A DNA stretch of 64,000 nt from Actinobacteria bacterium OV450 (GTDB lineage: Bacteria; Actinomycetota; Actinomycetes; Streptomycetales; Streptomycetaceae): positions 1-64,000 of the forward strand of contig LJCW01000120.1 in NCBI GenBank assembly GCA_001298555.1, written 5' to 3'. The notes beneath the pieces are model-generated. The model was not told where the DNA came from, made no database searches, and was given only the letters and a program-made list of their open reading frames with translations. A program made the position numbers and the translations under genes. Below, in pieces: positions 41,481 to 51,107 of this stretch (position 1 is the first letter of the stretch; every line of letters begins with the position of its first letter).

Positions 41481-42296
41481 TCAGAACAGCGTGCCCTCCT
41501 CCGGAGCGGCCAGCTCGTGGAGCAGCTCCGGACCGTTGTTGCGGACGTTGCTCACGGCGGTGGAGACCGGGTACGCGCGCATCAGGCCGCCCGGCGGCGG
41601 TGCGAGCAGGGCCTGGAGTTCGTCGGGGTCCGTCCGGGCCGGGTCCAGCCAGGCGTCCCAGCGGTCCGGGGTCAGCATGAGCGGCATCCGCGGGTGGATC
41701 TCGGCGAGCGAGGCCGGCCCCTCGGCGGGGGCCACCCCCAGCGGCCCGGTCTCGGCCTCGGCGGTGATCACCGAGCAGGTGGCCCACCAGGCCTGCGGGT
41801 GGTCGCCGGGCAGGGCCGGGTCGCGCCAGAACTCGTATATCCCGGCCATGGCGAAGACGGAGCCGTCGGCGGGGAGCACGAAGTACGGCTGTTTGCGGGC
41901 CCGCTTCCTCCTGCCCTCGACCTCCAGCTGCCGCTCGTCGTGGGCGGTGACCCACTCGTAGTAGCCGTCGGCGGGGACGATGCAGCGCCGCTGCGCGAAG
42001 GGGCGGCGGAAGGACGGCTTCTCGGCCAGCGTCTCCGACCGGGCGTTGATCATCCGGGCGGCGCCCTCGGGGCTCTTGGCCCAGGAGGGGACGAGGCCCC
42101 ACTTCACGACGCGCAGCTGACGAACCGGACGGGGGTCCGCCGCGTCTTTCACGGGACGGTCGAGGACGACGTGGACCTCCTTCGTCGGGGCCACGTTCCA
42201 GTCGGGTGCCAGGGTCTCCTCGGGCTCCCACCGCTCGACGCCGAAGGCCTCCGCCAGGTCCTCGGGCTTACGACTCGCTGCATACCGTCCGCACAT
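41481..42296 (-). CDS. SRAP / YedK-family abasic-site protein
   Basis: 271-residue SOS-response-associated peptidase family protein (YedK/HMCES), which forms a thiazolidine crosslink with abasic sites in single-stranded DNA. Catalytic Cys2 is in MCGRY, and the start at ATG 42296 is fixed by that need for Cys2 at the processed N-terminus. WNVAPTKEV (Asn), PADGYYEWV (Glu) and [10 protein letters not shown] (His) are the other active-site segments. Divergent from the M50-type peptidase gene. Confidence 0.93.
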   Translation of the reverse strand: MCGRYAASRKPEDLAEAFGVERWEPEETLAPDWNVAPTKEVHVVLDRPVKDAADPRPVRQLRVVKWGLVPSWAKSPEGAARMINARSETLAEKPSFRRPFAQRRCIVPADGYYEWVTAHDERQLEVEGRRKRARKQPYFVLPADGSVFAMAGIYEFWRDPALPGDHPQAWWATCSVITAEAETGPLGVAPAEGPASLAEIHPRMPLMLTPDRWDAWLDPARTDPDELQALLAPPPGGLMRAYPVSTAVSNVRNNGPELLHELAAPEEGTLF

Positions 42297-42349
42297 GGCT
42301 GCCACACTGCCATCCCAGCCACCCGCCACCGCAAGGAGTCCGCCACTCT

Positions 42350-43063
42350 ATGGACAGCACGACGACCGCCGGCATATGGGACCGGCTCACCGGCCTGCAG
42401 ACCCCGCCGGCCCTGTGGCTGGTGATCGCGACGGGCCTGGCCGCGCTGACCACCGTGGGGGTGCGCCCGCTGTGGCGGGTCTCCCGCAACGCCGTGACCA
42501 TCGCCCACGAGGGCGGCCACGGGCTGATCGCCCTGCTCACCGGCCGGCGGCTCGACGGGATCCGGCTGCACACCGACACCAGCGGCGTCACCGTCAGCTG
42601 GGGCAAGCCCACCGGGCTCGGCATGATCCTGACGGCCGCGGCCGGGTACACGGCGCCCCCGCTGCTCGGGCTCGGCGGGGCCGCGCTGCTGTCGGCCCAC
42701 CGGATCACGCTGCTGCTGTGGGCGGCCACGGTGCTGCTGCTGGCGATGCTGGTGATGGTCCGCAACGCCTACGGCGCCCTGACGGTGGTGCTGACCGGCG
42801 GCACGTTCGTCCTGGTCTCCTGGTTCGCGTCGGCCGAGGTCCAGGCCGTCTTCGCGTACCTGGTGGTGTGGTTCCTGCTGCTGGGCGGGGTGCGGCCGGT
42901 CTTCGAGCTGGGCGCCAAGCGCCGGGGCGGCGGGGCGCCGGATTCCGACGCGGACCAGCTGGGGCGGCTCACTCACGTCCACCCGGTGGCCTGGCTGCTC
43001 CTCTTCCACGCCGTCGCGCTGTGCTCGCTCATCGGCGGCGGGCGCTGGCTTCTCAACCTCTGA
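42350..43063 (+). CDS. M50-type membrane metallopeptidase
   Basis: 237-residue integral membrane protein of the M50B-like (PF13398) group. The zinc motif is HEGGH in [20 protein letters not shown], within the first third, followed by about five further spans. It may cleave membrane-bound substrates, but none is known. The start at ATG 42350 has AAGGAG 11 bases upstream. It lies upstream of aroA on the same strand. Confidence 0.86.
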   Translation: MDSTTTAGIWDRLTGLQTPPALWLVIATGLAALTTVGVRPLWRVSRNAVTIAHEGGHGLIALLTGRRLDGIRLHTDTSGVTVSWGKPTGLGMILTAAAGYTAPPLLGLGGAALLSAHRITLLLWAATVLLLAMLVMVRNAYGALTVVLTGGTFVLVSWFASAEVQAVFAYLVVWFLLLGGVRPVFELGAKRRGGGAPDSDADQLGRLTHVHPVAWLLLFHAVALCSLIGGGRWLLNL

Positions 43064-43128
43064 GACCGATCCCCCGGCGGCGGCGCGATCAAGATCTGGG
43101 CCCGGGGGGAGCCACTAAAGTGGGGGCC

Positions 43129-44478
43129 ATGACCGAGACCCCCGCGCTCCCCGCCCTCTGGCCCGCCCCGCTCGCCGACGGCACCGTCCACGCCACCGTC
43201 ACCGTGCCGGGGTCGAAGTCGGTCACCAACCGCGCCCTCGTCCTCGCCGCGCTCGCCGCCGAGCGGGGCTGGGTGCGCCGCCCGCTGCGCTCGCGCGACT
43301 CCCGGCTGATGGCGGACGCGCTGCGCGCGCTCGGCGTCGGGATCGAGGAGACCGCCTCCTCCAGCTCGGGTGACGGCGCCGGCGGCGAGGCGTGGCGGAT
43401 CATCCCCGCCGCCCTGCACGGCCCGGCCACCGTCGACGTCGGCAACGCGGGCACGGTCATGCGCTTCCTGCCGCCCGTCGCCACCCTGGCCGCCGGCGAC
43501 ATCCGCTTCGACGGCGACCCGCGCTCCTACGAGCGCCCGCTCGGCCAGGTCATCAGCGCCCTGCGCACCCTCGGCGCCCGGATCGACGACGACGGCCGGG
43601 GCGCGCTGCCGCTGACCGTCCAGGGCGGCGGGGCGCTGGAGGGCGGTGTCGTCGAGATCGACGCCTCGAACTCCTCGCAGTTCGTCTCGGCCCTGCTGCT
43701 GTCCGCGCCGCGCTTCAACCAGGGCGTCGAGGTCCGGCACGTGGGCACCACCCTGCCGTCGATGCCGCACATCCGGATGACGGTGGAGATGCTGCGCGCG
43801 GCGGGCGCCCGGGTCGACACCCCCGAGGCGGGCGGCGAGCCGAACGTGTGGCGGGTCGCGCCGAGCGCGCTGCTGGGCCGCGACATGGTGGTGGAGCCGG
43901 ACCTGTCGAACGCGCAGCCGTTCATGGCGGCGGCCCTGATCACCGGCGGCACGGTCACGATCCCGGACTGGCCGCGCCGCACCACCCAGCCCGGCGACGA
44001 GCTGCGCCGCATCTTCACGGAGATGGGCGGCTCCTGCGAGCTGACCGACGCGGGCCTGGTCTTCACCGGCAGCGGCAAGATCCACGGCATCGACGTGGAC
44101 CTGGGCGAGGTCGGCGAGCTCACCCCCGGCATCGCGGCCGTCGCCGCGCTGGCCGACTCCCCGTCCACCCTGCGCGGGGTGGCCCACCTGCGCCTGCACG
44201 AGACGGACCGGCTGGCGGCGCTGACCGCGGAGATCAACGGGCTCGGCGGCGATGTCACCGAGACCGCCGACGGCCTGCACATCCGCCCGCGCCCGCTGCA
44301 CGGCGGCGTGTTCCACACCTACGACGACCACCGGATGGCCACCGCGGGCGCGGTGATCGGCCTGGCGGTGGAGGGCGTGCAGATCGAGAACGTGGCGACG
44401 ACCGCGAAGACCCTGCCGGACTTCCCGAGGATGTGGACCGGGATGCTCGGCGAGACCGCGCGGGTAGCGGGAGCGTAG
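43129..44478 (+). CDS. aroA: 3-phosphoshikimate 1-carboxyvinyltransferase (EPSP synthase)
   Basis: 449-residue enzyme of the shikimate pathway joining phosphoenolpyruvate to shikimate-3-phosphate. [16 protein letters not shown] (PEP/S3P binding), [31 protein letters not shown] and [18 protein letters not shown] are the conserved segments. The usual Pro-Leu after NAGT is replaced by VMRFLPP here, as in actinobacterial enzymes. It is followed 8 bp later by rsgA, so both are co-transcribed. Confidence 0.95.
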   Translation: MTETPALPALWPAPLADGTVHATVTVPGSKSVTNRALVLAALAAERGWVRRPLRSRDSRLMADALRALGVGIEETASSSSGDGAGGEAWRIIPAALHGPATVDVGNAGTVMRFLPPVATLAAGDIRFDGDPRSYERPLGQVISALRTLGARIDDDGRGALPLTVQGGGALEGGVVEIDASNSSQFVSALLLSAPRFNQGVEVRHVGTTLPSMPHIRMTVEMLRAAGARVDTPEAGGEPNVWRVAPSALLGRDMVVEPDLSNAQPFMAAALITGGTVTIPDWPRRTTQPGDELRRIFTEMGGSCELTDAGLVFTGSGKIHGIDVDLGEVGELTPGIAAVAALADSPSTLRGVAHLRLHETDRLAALTAEINGLGGDVTETADGLHIRPRPLHGGVFHTYDDHRMATAGAVIGLAVEGVQIENVATTAKTLPDFPRMWTGMLGETARVAGA

Positions 44479-44486
44479 GGCCCGTC

Positions 44487-45497
44487 ATGCGCAGGTACGG
44501 CAAGCACACCGACGAGGACGACATCCGCCAGCGGCCCAACCCCAAGGGCAACCGGCCCCGGACCACCATCCGGCCCAAGCACGAGGACGCGGCCGAGGGC
44601 TTCGTCCTGACCGTCGACCGCGGGCGGCTGACGTGCCTGGTCGACGGCCGCACGATCCACGCGATGAAGGCCCGCGAACTGGGCCGCAAGGCCGCGGTGG
44701 TCGGCGACCGGGTCTGGATCGTCGGCGACCTGACCGGGAAGAAGGACACCCTCGCGCGGATCGTGCGGATCGAGGAGCGCAAGTCGGTCCTGCGGCGGAC
44801 CGCGGACGACGACGACCCGTACGAGCGGGTGGTCGTCGCCAACGCGGACCAGCTGGCGATCGTCACGGCGCTGGCCGACCCGGAGCCCCGGCCGCGGATG
44901 ATCGACCGCTGCCTGGTGGCGGCGTACGACGCGGGGCTGGAGCCGCTGCTGGTGCTCACGAAGTCGGACCTGACCTCCGCGGACAAGATCCTGGAGATCT
45001 ACTCCACGTTCGGCCTGAACTACGTGGTGACCAATCGCGAGGAGCTGGCGAACGGGGACGCCGCCGACCGGGTGCGCGAGCGCCTGGCCGGCCGGATCAC
45101 GGCCTTCGTCGGCCACTCGGGCGTCGGCAAGACCACTCTCGTGAACTCGCTGGTCGCCGAGGGCCGGCAACGCGCCACCGGGCACGTCAACGCGGTGACC
45201 GGCCGAGGCCGGCACACCACCACCTCCGCGCTCGCGCTGCCCCTGCCGGACGGCGACGGCTGGGTCATCGACACCCCGGGCGTGCGCTCCTTCGGCCTGC
45301 ACCACGTGGATCCGTCCCGGGTGATCCTGGCCTTCCCGGACCTGGTTCCCGGTACGGAGGACTGCCCGCGGGCCTGCAGCCACGACGAGAAGGACTGCGC
45401 CCTCGACAGGTGGGTGGAGGACGGCCACGCGGATCCGGCGCGGCTGTACTCGCTGCGGCGGCTGCTCGAGACCCGCGAACGCCGCGAAGGCGACTGA
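44487..45497 (+). CDS. rsgA: Ribosome small-subunit GTPase RsgA
   Basis: 336-residue circularly permuted GTPase involved in 30S maturation. After an OB-fold (about residues 35-110), the G motifs appear in the order G4 (LVLTKSDL), G1 (GHSGVGKTTLVN) and G3 (DTPGVRSFG). A C-terminal zinc site follows (CPRACSHDEKDC). The N-terminus is basic and Asn/Pro-rich. Start ATG 44487, in operon with aroA. Confidence 0.95.
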   Translation: MRRYGKHTDEDDIRQRPNPKGNRPRTTIRPKHEDAAEGFVLTVDRGRLTCLVDGRTIHAMKARELGRKAAVVGDRVWIVGDLTGKKDTLARIVRIEERKSVLRRTADDDDPYERVVVANADQLAIVTALADPEPRPRMIDRCLVAAYDAGLEPLLVLTKSDLTSADKILEIYSTFGLNYVVTNREELANGDAADRVRERLAGRITAFVGHSGVGKTTLVNSLVAEGRQRATGHVNAVTGRGRHTTTSALALPLPDGDGWVIDTPGVRSFGLHHVDPSRVILAFPDLVPGTEDCPRACSHDEKDCALDRWVEDGHADPARLYSLRRLLETRERREGD

Positions 45498-45549
45498 TCG
45501 ACCGGGGGGGGTTTGCCGGGTGCCGCGTCTGGTAAATGCATAATCGCAC

Positions 45550-45570
45550 CACGTGACACGACGTCACCTG
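45550..45570. promoter_or_regulatory. Palindrome upstream of SMR gene
   Basis: GTGAC at 45553-45557 and GTCAC at 45563-45567 flank ACGAC, with partial extension to 45550-45570. It lies between a TAAATGCATAAT promoter-like stretch and the SMR start, so it is a candidate operator for the adjacent TetR protein. Confidence 0.6.
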
Positions 45571-45589
45571 ACGCGGGGAGGCATGCGCC

Positions 45590-45913
45590 ATGGCGTGGCT
45601 GCTGGTGGTCGTCGCGGGGATCCTGGAGACCGGTTTCGCGGTCTGCCTCAAGCTGTCCCACGGATTCACCCGGCTGTGGCCGACCATCGCCTTCGCCTGC
45701 TTCGCCCTGGGCAGCTTCGGCCTGCTGACGCTGGCACTGAAGAAACTGGACGTGGGTCCCGCCTACGCGGTGTGGACGGGCATCGGGGCCGCCGGAACGG
45801 CCATCTACGGCATGGTCTTCCTCGGCGACCTGGTCTCGACCCTCAAACTCGTCTCGATCACGCTGGTCATCCTGGGCGTCATCGGTCTCCAGCTGTCAGG
45901 TTCGGCTCACTGA
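45590..45913 (+). CDS. Small multidrug resistance (SMR) efflux protein
   Basis: 107-residue, four-helix proton-coupled exporter of the SMR family. The membrane-embedded Glu is E13 in AGILETGFAVCLKLSHGF. TAIYGMVFLGD and AYAVWTGIGAAGTA are other family signatures. The GWE/Leu pattern in helix 1 is closer to SugE/Gdx guanidinium exporters than to EmrE, but substrate is not certain. The last 35 bp overlap the convergent tetR gene. Confidence 0.9.
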   Translation: MAWLLVVVAGILETGFAVCLKLSHGFTRLWPTIAFACFALGSFGLLTLALKKLDVGPAYAVWTGIGAAGTAIYGMVFLGDLVSTLKLVSITLVILGVIGLQLSGSAH

Positions 45914-46451
45914 GCAGGCGCAGCAGCCGCATCAGTTCACCGAGGCCCGGCTCCTCGCCCGGGGCTATCACGTACGACAGGGCGAGGCGCACGGCGAGTT
46001 CGCACCGCTGCGCCCCCTCCCCCGGGGTGAGCGTGGCCGAGGCCCGGTCGCGGACGGCCCGGGCCAGTTCCCCGGGGCCGGGGGCCGGTACCCCGGGGCG
46101 CACCCCCTGCCCGGGCGGCATCGGTAAGTTCCCGTCCCAGCACCCGGTCAGCAGGGCCCGTACGAGGGGACGCGCACGGGCCGCCCGTACGGTCCACTCC
46201 GCGACCGAGGCGAGGCGCTCCGTCGCCCCGCCCGGGGAGCGCAGCACCCGGTCCACCCCTTCGAGGTACCAGTCGGCCTCGCGGCGCACCAGGGCCCGGC
46301 CGAGGCCGGCCTTGCCGCCGAACTCGTTGTAGAGGGTCTGCCGGGACACCCCGGCGGTGGCGGCCACGTCGACCATCCGCACGGAGGGCCAGGGGCGCGC
46401 CAGGAGCGCCGCCCCGGCCGCCTCCAGCAAGGACTCCCGGGCTGCCGGCAT
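45879..46451 (-). CDS. TetR-family regulator convergent with SMR gene
   Basis: 190-residue regulator. The TetR HTH is in SVRMVDVAATAGVSRQTLYN followed by EFGGKAGL. The C-terminal domain holds LASVAEWTVRAARARPLVRA and is probably ligand-binding. ATG 46451 has GGAGG at 6 bases. The gene overlaps the SMR gene tail-to-tail by 35 bp. Regulation of the SMR pump is a reasonable inference. Confidence 0.85.
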   Translation of the reverse strand: MPAARESLLEAAGAALLARPWPSVRMVDVAATAGVSRQTLYNEFGGKAGLGRALVRREADWYLEGVDRVLRSPGGATERLASVAEWTVRAARARPLVRALLTGCWDGNLPMPPGQGVRPGVPAPGPGELARAVRDRASATLTPGEGAQRCELAVRLALSYVIAPGEEPGLGELMRLLRLLSEPNLTAGDR

Positions 46452-46588
46452 GCGCGCCTCCCCGCTCGACTTCCCCGCTCGGCCGTTCCCGCCAGAGTTG
46501 ACGGACCGGCAGATCCTGTCAAGGGCGCCTGCCGGCCGCACCGTGGACGCCGTTCGCCGGGTCCGGGGAGTCCCGATACTGTTCGGCC

Positions 46589-47395
46589 ATGCCCGAGTAT
46601 GACGATGACCTGCGCCTTGCCCTCGAACTCGCCGACGCGGCCGACACCGCGACGATGCAGCGGTTCCGCGCCCTCGACCTGAAGGTCGAGACGAAGCCGG
46701 ACATGACGCCGGTGAGCGAGGCGGACAAGGCGGCGGAGGAGGTCGTGCGCGCCGGGATCGAGGCCGCGCGGCCCGACGACGCCGTCCTGGGCGAGGAGTA
46801 CGGGCTCGAGGGCAGCGGCCCGCGCCGCTGGGTCGTGGACCCGATCGACGGCACGAAGAACTACGTGCGCGGGGTACCCGTCTGGGCGACGCTGATCTCG
46901 CTGATGGAGGAGGGCTCCGACGGGGTCTTCCGGCCCGTGGTCGGCGTGGTCTCGGCGCCGGCGCTGGGCCGCCGCTGGTGGGCGGCGCAGGGCGGGGGCG
47001 CGTACGCCGGCGGTGCGCTGGGCGGTGCCCCCGTACCGCTCGGCGTCTCGAAGGTGGCCGCCCTGGGTGACGCCTCCTTCGCGTACTCCTCGCTGAGCGG
47101 CTGGGAGGAGCAGGGCCGCCTCGCCGGGTTCCTGGACCTGACCCGGCAGTGCTGGCGCACCCGCGGTTACGGTGACTTCTGGCCGTACATGATGGTCGCG
47201 GAGGGCTCGCTGGACCTGTGCGCGGAGCCGGAGCTGAACCTGTGGGACATGGCGGCCATCGCGGTCGTGGTCCAGGAGGCGGGGGGCCGGTTCACCAGCC
47301 TGGACGGCGCGGAGGGCGTACACGGCGGGAACGCGGCCGCCTCGAACGGGCTGTTGCACGAGGAGATGCTGGGGTATCTGCGCCCGCGCGCCTGA
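46589..47395 (+). CDS. hisN: Histidinol-phosphatase / inositol monophosphatase family
   Basis: 268-residue Mg-dependent phosphatase. The metal site residues are in GEEYG (Glu), DPIDGTKNYVRG (family signature) and LNLWDMAAIAVVVQEAGG (WD motif). Of the IMPase family, this subgroup supplies histidinol-phosphate phosphatase activity in actinobacteria, so hisN is likely, with inositol or other phosphate substrates as alternatives. Confidence 0.88.
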   Translation: MPEYDDDLRLALELADAADTATMQRFRALDLKVETKPDMTPVSEADKAAEEVVRAGIEAARPDDAVLGEEYGLEGSGPRRWVVDPIDGTKNYVRGVPVWATLISLMEEGSDGVFRPVVGVVSAPALGRRWWAAQGGGAYAGGALGGAPVPLGVSKVAALGDASFAYSSLSGWEEQGRLAGFLDLTRQCWRTRGYGDFWPYMMVAEGSLDLCAEPELNLWDMAAIAVVVQEAGGRFTSLDGAEGVHGGNAAASNGLLHEEMLGYLRPRA

Positions 47396-47553
47396 GGCGT
47401 CCGAGTGCGGGAGGGTACTGCACCCGGACAACCGCGTGCGCCCTCTTGATTACCCTCCGTGTCCATGGGAATCTGAGACTCCTCCGCTTGTGCGCTTGTG
47501 AAGGCCTTCTCTAAGCGCGGCGGAGGGACTCTCCACAGGAGGTGGTTCTCTTC

Positions 47554-47949
47554 ATGCTCGTCCGCGACGCCATGAGCACCGTGATCCTCACCCTCGGACC
47601 CGCCCACACCCTCCGGCAGGCGGCCTGCCTGATGTCCGGCCGCCGCGTCGGCGCAGCCGTCGTCCTCGATCCCGACCACAGCGGGATCGGCATCCTGACC
47701 GAACGCGACATCCTCAACTCCCTCGGCGCGGGACACGATCCCGACCGGGAGTCCGTGGGTGCGCACACCACCAACAACGTGGTGTTCTGCACCCCGCAGG
47801 CCACCGTCCAGGAGGCTGCGGAGGCCATGGTCAGCGGCGGTTTCCGCCATCTGATCGTGCTGGAGCACGGCGGCCCCGTCGGCATCGTGTCCGTACGCGA
47901 TGTCATCCGCTGCTGGGTGCCGGCACGGCGCAGCGCCGTACCGGCGTAA
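47554..47949 (+). CDS. Two-CBS-domain protein
   Basis: 131-residue stand-alone CBS pair. CBS1 covers VRDAMSTVILTLGPAHTLRQ to GILTERDI. CBS2 covers NNVVFCTPQATVQEAAEAMV to GIVSVRDVI. Such proteins bind adenosine nucleotides and signal energy state. The start is ATG 47554 with AGGAGGTGG upstream. An in-frame GTG at 47542 overlaps the ribosome-binding site. Confidence 0.88.
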   Translation: MLVRDAMSTVILTLGPAHTLRQAACLMSGRRVGAAVVLDPDHSGIGILTERDILNSLGAGHDPDRESVGAHTTNNVVFCTPQATVQEAAEAMVSGGFRHLIVLEHGGPVGIVSVRDVIRCWVPARRSAVPA

Positions 47950-47991
47950 AGCCGGAGGGCCGGCCCCCTGACGGGGTCCGGCCCTCCGGCT
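47950..47991. terminator. Terminator between CBS gene and catalase gene
   Basis: 14-bp stem 47950-47963/47978-47991 with an inner GC-rich hairpin, directly between the convergent CBS-protein and catalase genes. Confidence 0.85.
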
Positions 47992-48006
47992 CTCGGCGCG
48001 GGGCGT

Positions 48007-49485
48007 TCAGCCGCGCAGGGCCTGGACCGCGGCCTCCAGCCGCTTGCCGAAGTCGCCGTCCGCCTGGCGGAAGTTGTTGACCGCCCGATCGGCGATGTCG
48101 TCACGGGAGACCTTGGCGATGAAGCCGGAGAGGTTCTCGATCAGACGGGACTTCTCGTCCTCGGACATCAGCCGGTAGAGGTTGCCGGCCTGGACGAAGT
48201 CGTTGTCCTCGGAGTGCACCGGGGCGGCGTGGTTGCCCGTGCCGCCGGTCAGCGGGACGGGCTGCCACAGCGGGCGGTCCGTCTGGTGCGGGCCGCCGAA
48301 GCTGTTCGGCTCGTAGTTCTTCGCACCCTTGTGGCGGCCGTCGTACAGGAAGCCGTCACGGGAGTTGGTGCGCGCCTCGGTGGCGTGCGGGCGGTTCACC
48401 GGCAGGTGGTCGGCGTTGATGCCGACGCGGTAGCGGTGGGCGTCGCCGTACGCGAAGAGGCGGCCCTGGAGCATCTTGTCCGGGGACGGACCGATGCCGG
48501 GGACGAAGTGGGCCGGGCTGAAGATGGACTGCTCGACCTCGGCGAAGACGTTCTCCGGGTTGCGGTTGAGCTCCAGCTTGCCGATCTCGATCGGGGGGTA
48601 GTCCGCGTGCGGCCACACCTTGGTGAGGTCGAAGGGGTTGAAGCGGTACTGGGCCGCTTCGGCGGCGGGCATGATCTGGACCTGCACGGTCCAGGTCGGG
48701 AAGTCGCCGCGCTCGATGGCCTCGCGCAGGTCGCGCTGGTGCGAGTCGGGGTCCTCGCCGGCGAGCCGGTTGGCCTCGGCCTGGGTGAGGTTCTTGATGC
48801 CCTGGTCGGTCTTGAAGTGGTACTTGACCCAGAAGACCTCGCCCGCCTCGTTGTTCCACTGGAACGTGTGCGAGCCGTAGCCGTTCATGTGGCGGTAGGA
48901 CGCGGGTATGCCGCGGTCGCCGAACAGCCAGGTCACCTGGTGGGTGGACTCGGGCGACAGGCCCCAGAAGTCCCAGACGTTGTCGGCCTCCTGCGAGCCG
49001 GTGTACGGGTCGCGCTTCTGGGTGTGGATGAAGTCCGGGAACTTGATGGCGTCCTTGATGAAGAACACCGGGGTGTTGTTGCCGACGAGGTCGTAGTTGC
49101 CCTCTTCGGTGTAGAACTTCAGCGCCCAGCCGCGGGGGTCGCGCACCGCGTCGGCGGCACCGAGGTTGCCCGCGACGGTGGAGAAGCGCAGGAACGTTTC
49201 CGTCTGCTTGCCGACCTCGGAGAGGAACGCGGCCCGGGTCCACTGCGAGACGTCACGGGTCAGGGTGAACGTGCCGTACGCACCGGCGCCGCGGGCGTGC
49301 ACCACGCGCTCCGGGATGCGTTCGCGGTTGAAGTGCGCGAGCTTCTCCAGCAGCAGCTGGTCCTGGACCAGGACGGGTCCGCCGACGCCGGCCGTCTCGC
49401 TGTTCTGGTTGTCGGCGACCGGAGCCCCGGCCTCCGTGGTGAGCGGTCCCTGCGTCACGTGCGCCTCCTGCGTCGTTCCTGCCAT
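48007..49485 (-). CDS. katA: Monofunctional heme catalase
   Basis: 492-residue small-subunit catalase decomposing hydrogen peroxide. The distal His63 is in [13 protein letters not shown], Asn136 in GNNTPVFF and the proximal heme ligand Tyr346 in [18 protein letters not shown]-site residues are not evaluated. It is divergent from the Fur-like gene at 49608. By analogy to the Streptomyces catA/catR pair, it is repressed by that protein and induced by peroxide. Confidence 0.95.
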   Translation of the reverse strand: MAGTTQEAHVTQGPLTTEAGAPVADNQNSETAGVGGPVLVQDQLLLEKLAHFNRERIPERVVHARGAGAYGTFTLTRDVSQWTRAAFLSEVGKQTETFLRFSTVAGNLGAADAVRDPRGWALKFYTEEGNYDLVGNNTPVFFIKDAIKFPDFIHTQKRDPYTGSQEADNVWDFWGLSPESTHQVTWLFGDRGIPASYRHMNGYGSHTFQWNNEAGEVFWVKYHFKTDQGIKNLTQAEANRLAGEDPDSHQRDLREAIERGDFPTWTVQVQIMPAAEAAQYRFNPFDLTKVWPHADYPPIEIGKLELNRNPENVFAEVEQSIFSPAHFVPGIGPSPDKMLQGRLFAYGDAHRYRVGINADHLPVNRPHATEARTNSRDGFLYDGRHKGAKNYEPNSFGGPHQTDRPLWQPVPLTGGTGNHAAPVHSEDNDFVQAGNLYRLMSEDEKSRLIENLSGFIAKVSRDDIADRAVNNFRQADGDFGKRLEAAVQALRG

Positions 49486-49523
49486 GTGCCTGTCCTTGGC
49501 TCCTGCTGCACTCGATCCTACGA

Positions 49524-49543
49524 TGGACTTTGTCTAAGTCAAG
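49524..49543. promoter_or_regulatory. CatR/Fur-type operator
   Basis: GACTT at 49526-49530 and AAGTC at 49536-49540 form a palindrome around TGTCT. It lies in the 122-bp divergent spacer, 38 bp from the catalase start and 67 bp from the regulator start, and matches the PerR/CatR-type box TNANAAT-like arrangement only in symmetry, but resembles the known CatR site. Confidence 0.72.
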
Positions 49544-49607
49544 CAAGGTTCCAACTCCACACTGGTTCGGGAGTTACACCGGACCCTGCACTGTTAGGCT
49601 GGTGTCC

Positions 49608-50024
49608 ATGAGTGACCTGCTGGAACGACTTCGCGGACGCGGATGGCGCATGACCGCACAGCGGCGCGTCGTGGCCGAGGTGCTCGACGGTGACCACGTT
49701 CACCTGACGGCCGACGAGGTGCACGCGCGCGCGGTGGACAAGCTGCCGGAGATCTCGCGCGCCACCGTCTACAACACGCTGGGTGAGCTCGTGTCCCTCG
49801 GCGAGGTGCTGGAGGTCTCCACGGACCGCCGGGCCAAGCGGTACGACCCGAACGCCCACCAGCCGCACCAGCACCTGGTCTGCGCCCAGTGCGGCGCGAT
49901 CCGCGACGTGCACCCGTCGGGCAACCCGCTGGCCGACCTCCCGGACGCGGAGCGCTTCGGATTCGTGGTCTCGGCGGTCGAGGTGACGTACCGGGGGCTG
50001 TGCCCGTCCTGCGCGGGGGCCTGA
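49608..50024 (+). CDS. catR: Fur/PerR-family repressor (CatR-like)
   Basis: 138-residue Fur-family metalloregulator. The winged helix is in WRMTAQRRVVAEVLDGDHVH and ISRATVYNTLGELVSLG. The metal-binding segment HQPHQHLVCAQCG contains the His and Cys ligands, with a second CxxC at CPSC near the C-terminus for structural zinc. It is divergent from the catalase gene with a shared operator, so it is probably a peroxide-sensing repressor. Confidence 0.9.
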   Translation: MSDLLERLRGRGWRMTAQRRVVAEVLDGDHVHLTADEVHARAVDKLPEISRATVYNTLGELVSLGEVLEVSTDRRAKRYDPNAHQPHQHLVCAQCGAIRDVHPSGNPLADLPDAERFGFVVSAVEVTYRGLCPSCAGA

Positions 50025-50046
50025 GGAACCGGACCGGACCGACGAA

Positions 50047-50073
50047 GGGCCCGGGAGCACTCCTCCCGGGCCC
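50047..50073 (+). terminator. catR terminator
   Basis: 11-bp perfect stem GGGCCCGGGAG (50047-50057) with CTCCCGGGCCC (50063-50073), 23 bp after the stop codon. Confidence 0.8.
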
Positions 50074-50094
50074 CGTCCTCGTTGCCGGAAACGA

Positions 50095-50129
50095 CTGAAG
50101 GCCCGGATCCAGAGGATCCGGGCCTTCAG
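50095..50129 (-). terminator. Terminator of first tRNA-fMet gene
   Basis: 15-bp perfect stem 50095-50109/50115-50129 just beyond the tRNA 3' end. Its sequence AAGGCCCGGATCC is repeated at the second tRNA copy. Confidence 0.8.
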
Positions 50130-50136
50130 CCATCAG

Positions 50137-50210
50137 TAGCGGGGACAGGATTTGAACCTGCGACCTCTGGGTTATGAGCCCAGCGAGCTACCGAGCTGCT
50201 CCACCCCGCG
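50137..50210 (-). tRNA. Initiator tRNA-Met (anticodon CAT), copy 1
   Basis: 74-nt cloverleaf with anticodon CAT. Three consecutive G-C pairs in the anticodon stem (GGGCTCATAACCC) and the unpaired first position of the acceptor stem (C1 against U72) identify the initiator form. No CCA is encoded. Identical to the copy at 54805-54878. Confidence 0.93.
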
Positions 50211-50379
50211 TCGGTGAACACGACTTTACGCGAAGGCCGCGGCGAGAAGCAAATCCACCTCCCGTGAAACCTTCATGACAGGCGGTGACAGGGGTCACCG
50301 GTAATCAGATTGACTTTGAGCAGAATCGACGCAATTTTTACTCCTGATCTTCACAAGTCTTTCGAAAGGACTCCTGCCG

Positions 50380-50997
50380 GTGCTTTCTGGCGCGCGTCAA
50401 CCTGCCCTCGCCGCCCTCGCGGTCCTCGTGCTCGGAGCCGGTGGCGTCTACGTCGCGACGTCCGACGTACACGGTGAGACCGTGGCCGCCCAGCCCGTGG
50501 CGGCCACGCCGTCCGCGCTGCCCTCGCCCGCGCAGACCACGGTGGGAGAGCCGTCACCTGCACCGACCGCGGTGGGGGAGGCCTCGCCCGTCCCCTCGGG
50601 CAGCGCCGTCGCCACGGCTGACGCGGACCGTCCGTACCCCGGCGCCGCGGCGATCCTCGCCAAGGACGGCATCAAGCTGAACAGCGGGAACGGCGGCATC
50701 ACGCTCGACAAATGCGGAACCAACCTTTCGCAGATCCGGCTGTACTCGAACCCGGCTCCCGCGGCCAAGCAGAATCCCATGTACTGCTTCACCGTCCACA
50801 ACAGCACCGGCCGGATCGCGCTGGAGCTGGACCAGGTCTTCGCCCTTGACGCGGGGGCACGGCCGGTGAGCGCGAAGTTCACCGGCACGAAGCTGTCGGC
50901 CGTCCTCGACGTCGCCAAGAACCAGTACGCACCTTTCGGTGAGGGACCCCTGCAGAACACGGGTCACGTTCTCGTCGAGATCAGCGCCACCGGCTGA
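50380..50997 (+). CDS. Secreted or membrane-anchored protein, unknown
   Basis: 205-residue protein. A hydrophobic N-terminus (PALAALAVLVLGAGGVYVAT) is followed by a Pro/Ala/Ser/Thr linker (about residues 38-80) and a C-terminal domain of about 120 residues with two Cys (LDKCGTN, PMYCFTV) that could form a disulfide. GTG 50380 has AAAGGA nine bases upstream. No family recognised. The upstream 169-bp spacer is A/T-rich and holds the palindrome GGTGAC-N4-GTCACC at 50284-50299. Confidence 0.72.
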   Translation: MLSGARQPALAALAVLVLGAGGVYVATSDVHGETVAAQPVAATPSALPSPAQTTVGEPSPAPTAVGEASPVPSGSAVATADADRPYPGAAAILAKDGIKLNSGNGGITLDKCGTNLSQIRLYSNPAPAAKQNPMYCFTVHNSTGRIALELDQVFALDAGARPVSAKFTGTKLSAVLDVAKNQYAPFGEGPLQNTGHVLVEISATG

Positions 50998-51107
50998 TCA
51001 CGCAGCCGCACCCACGCCTGCCCGGTCCCGAGGGCCTCGCAGGCGGGTCTTGCCATGCCCTTTCGAGAACGCCTTCTCGACCCACTCCACCGAAAGTCAG
51101 CACACCT

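Noticed and set aside
45500..45590. Guanidine riboswitch upstream of the SMR gene
   Set aside because: The SMR type suggests one, but neither the guanidine-I core nor two ACGR-loop hairpins of guanidine-II are present; only one palindrome with loop ACGAC is seen.
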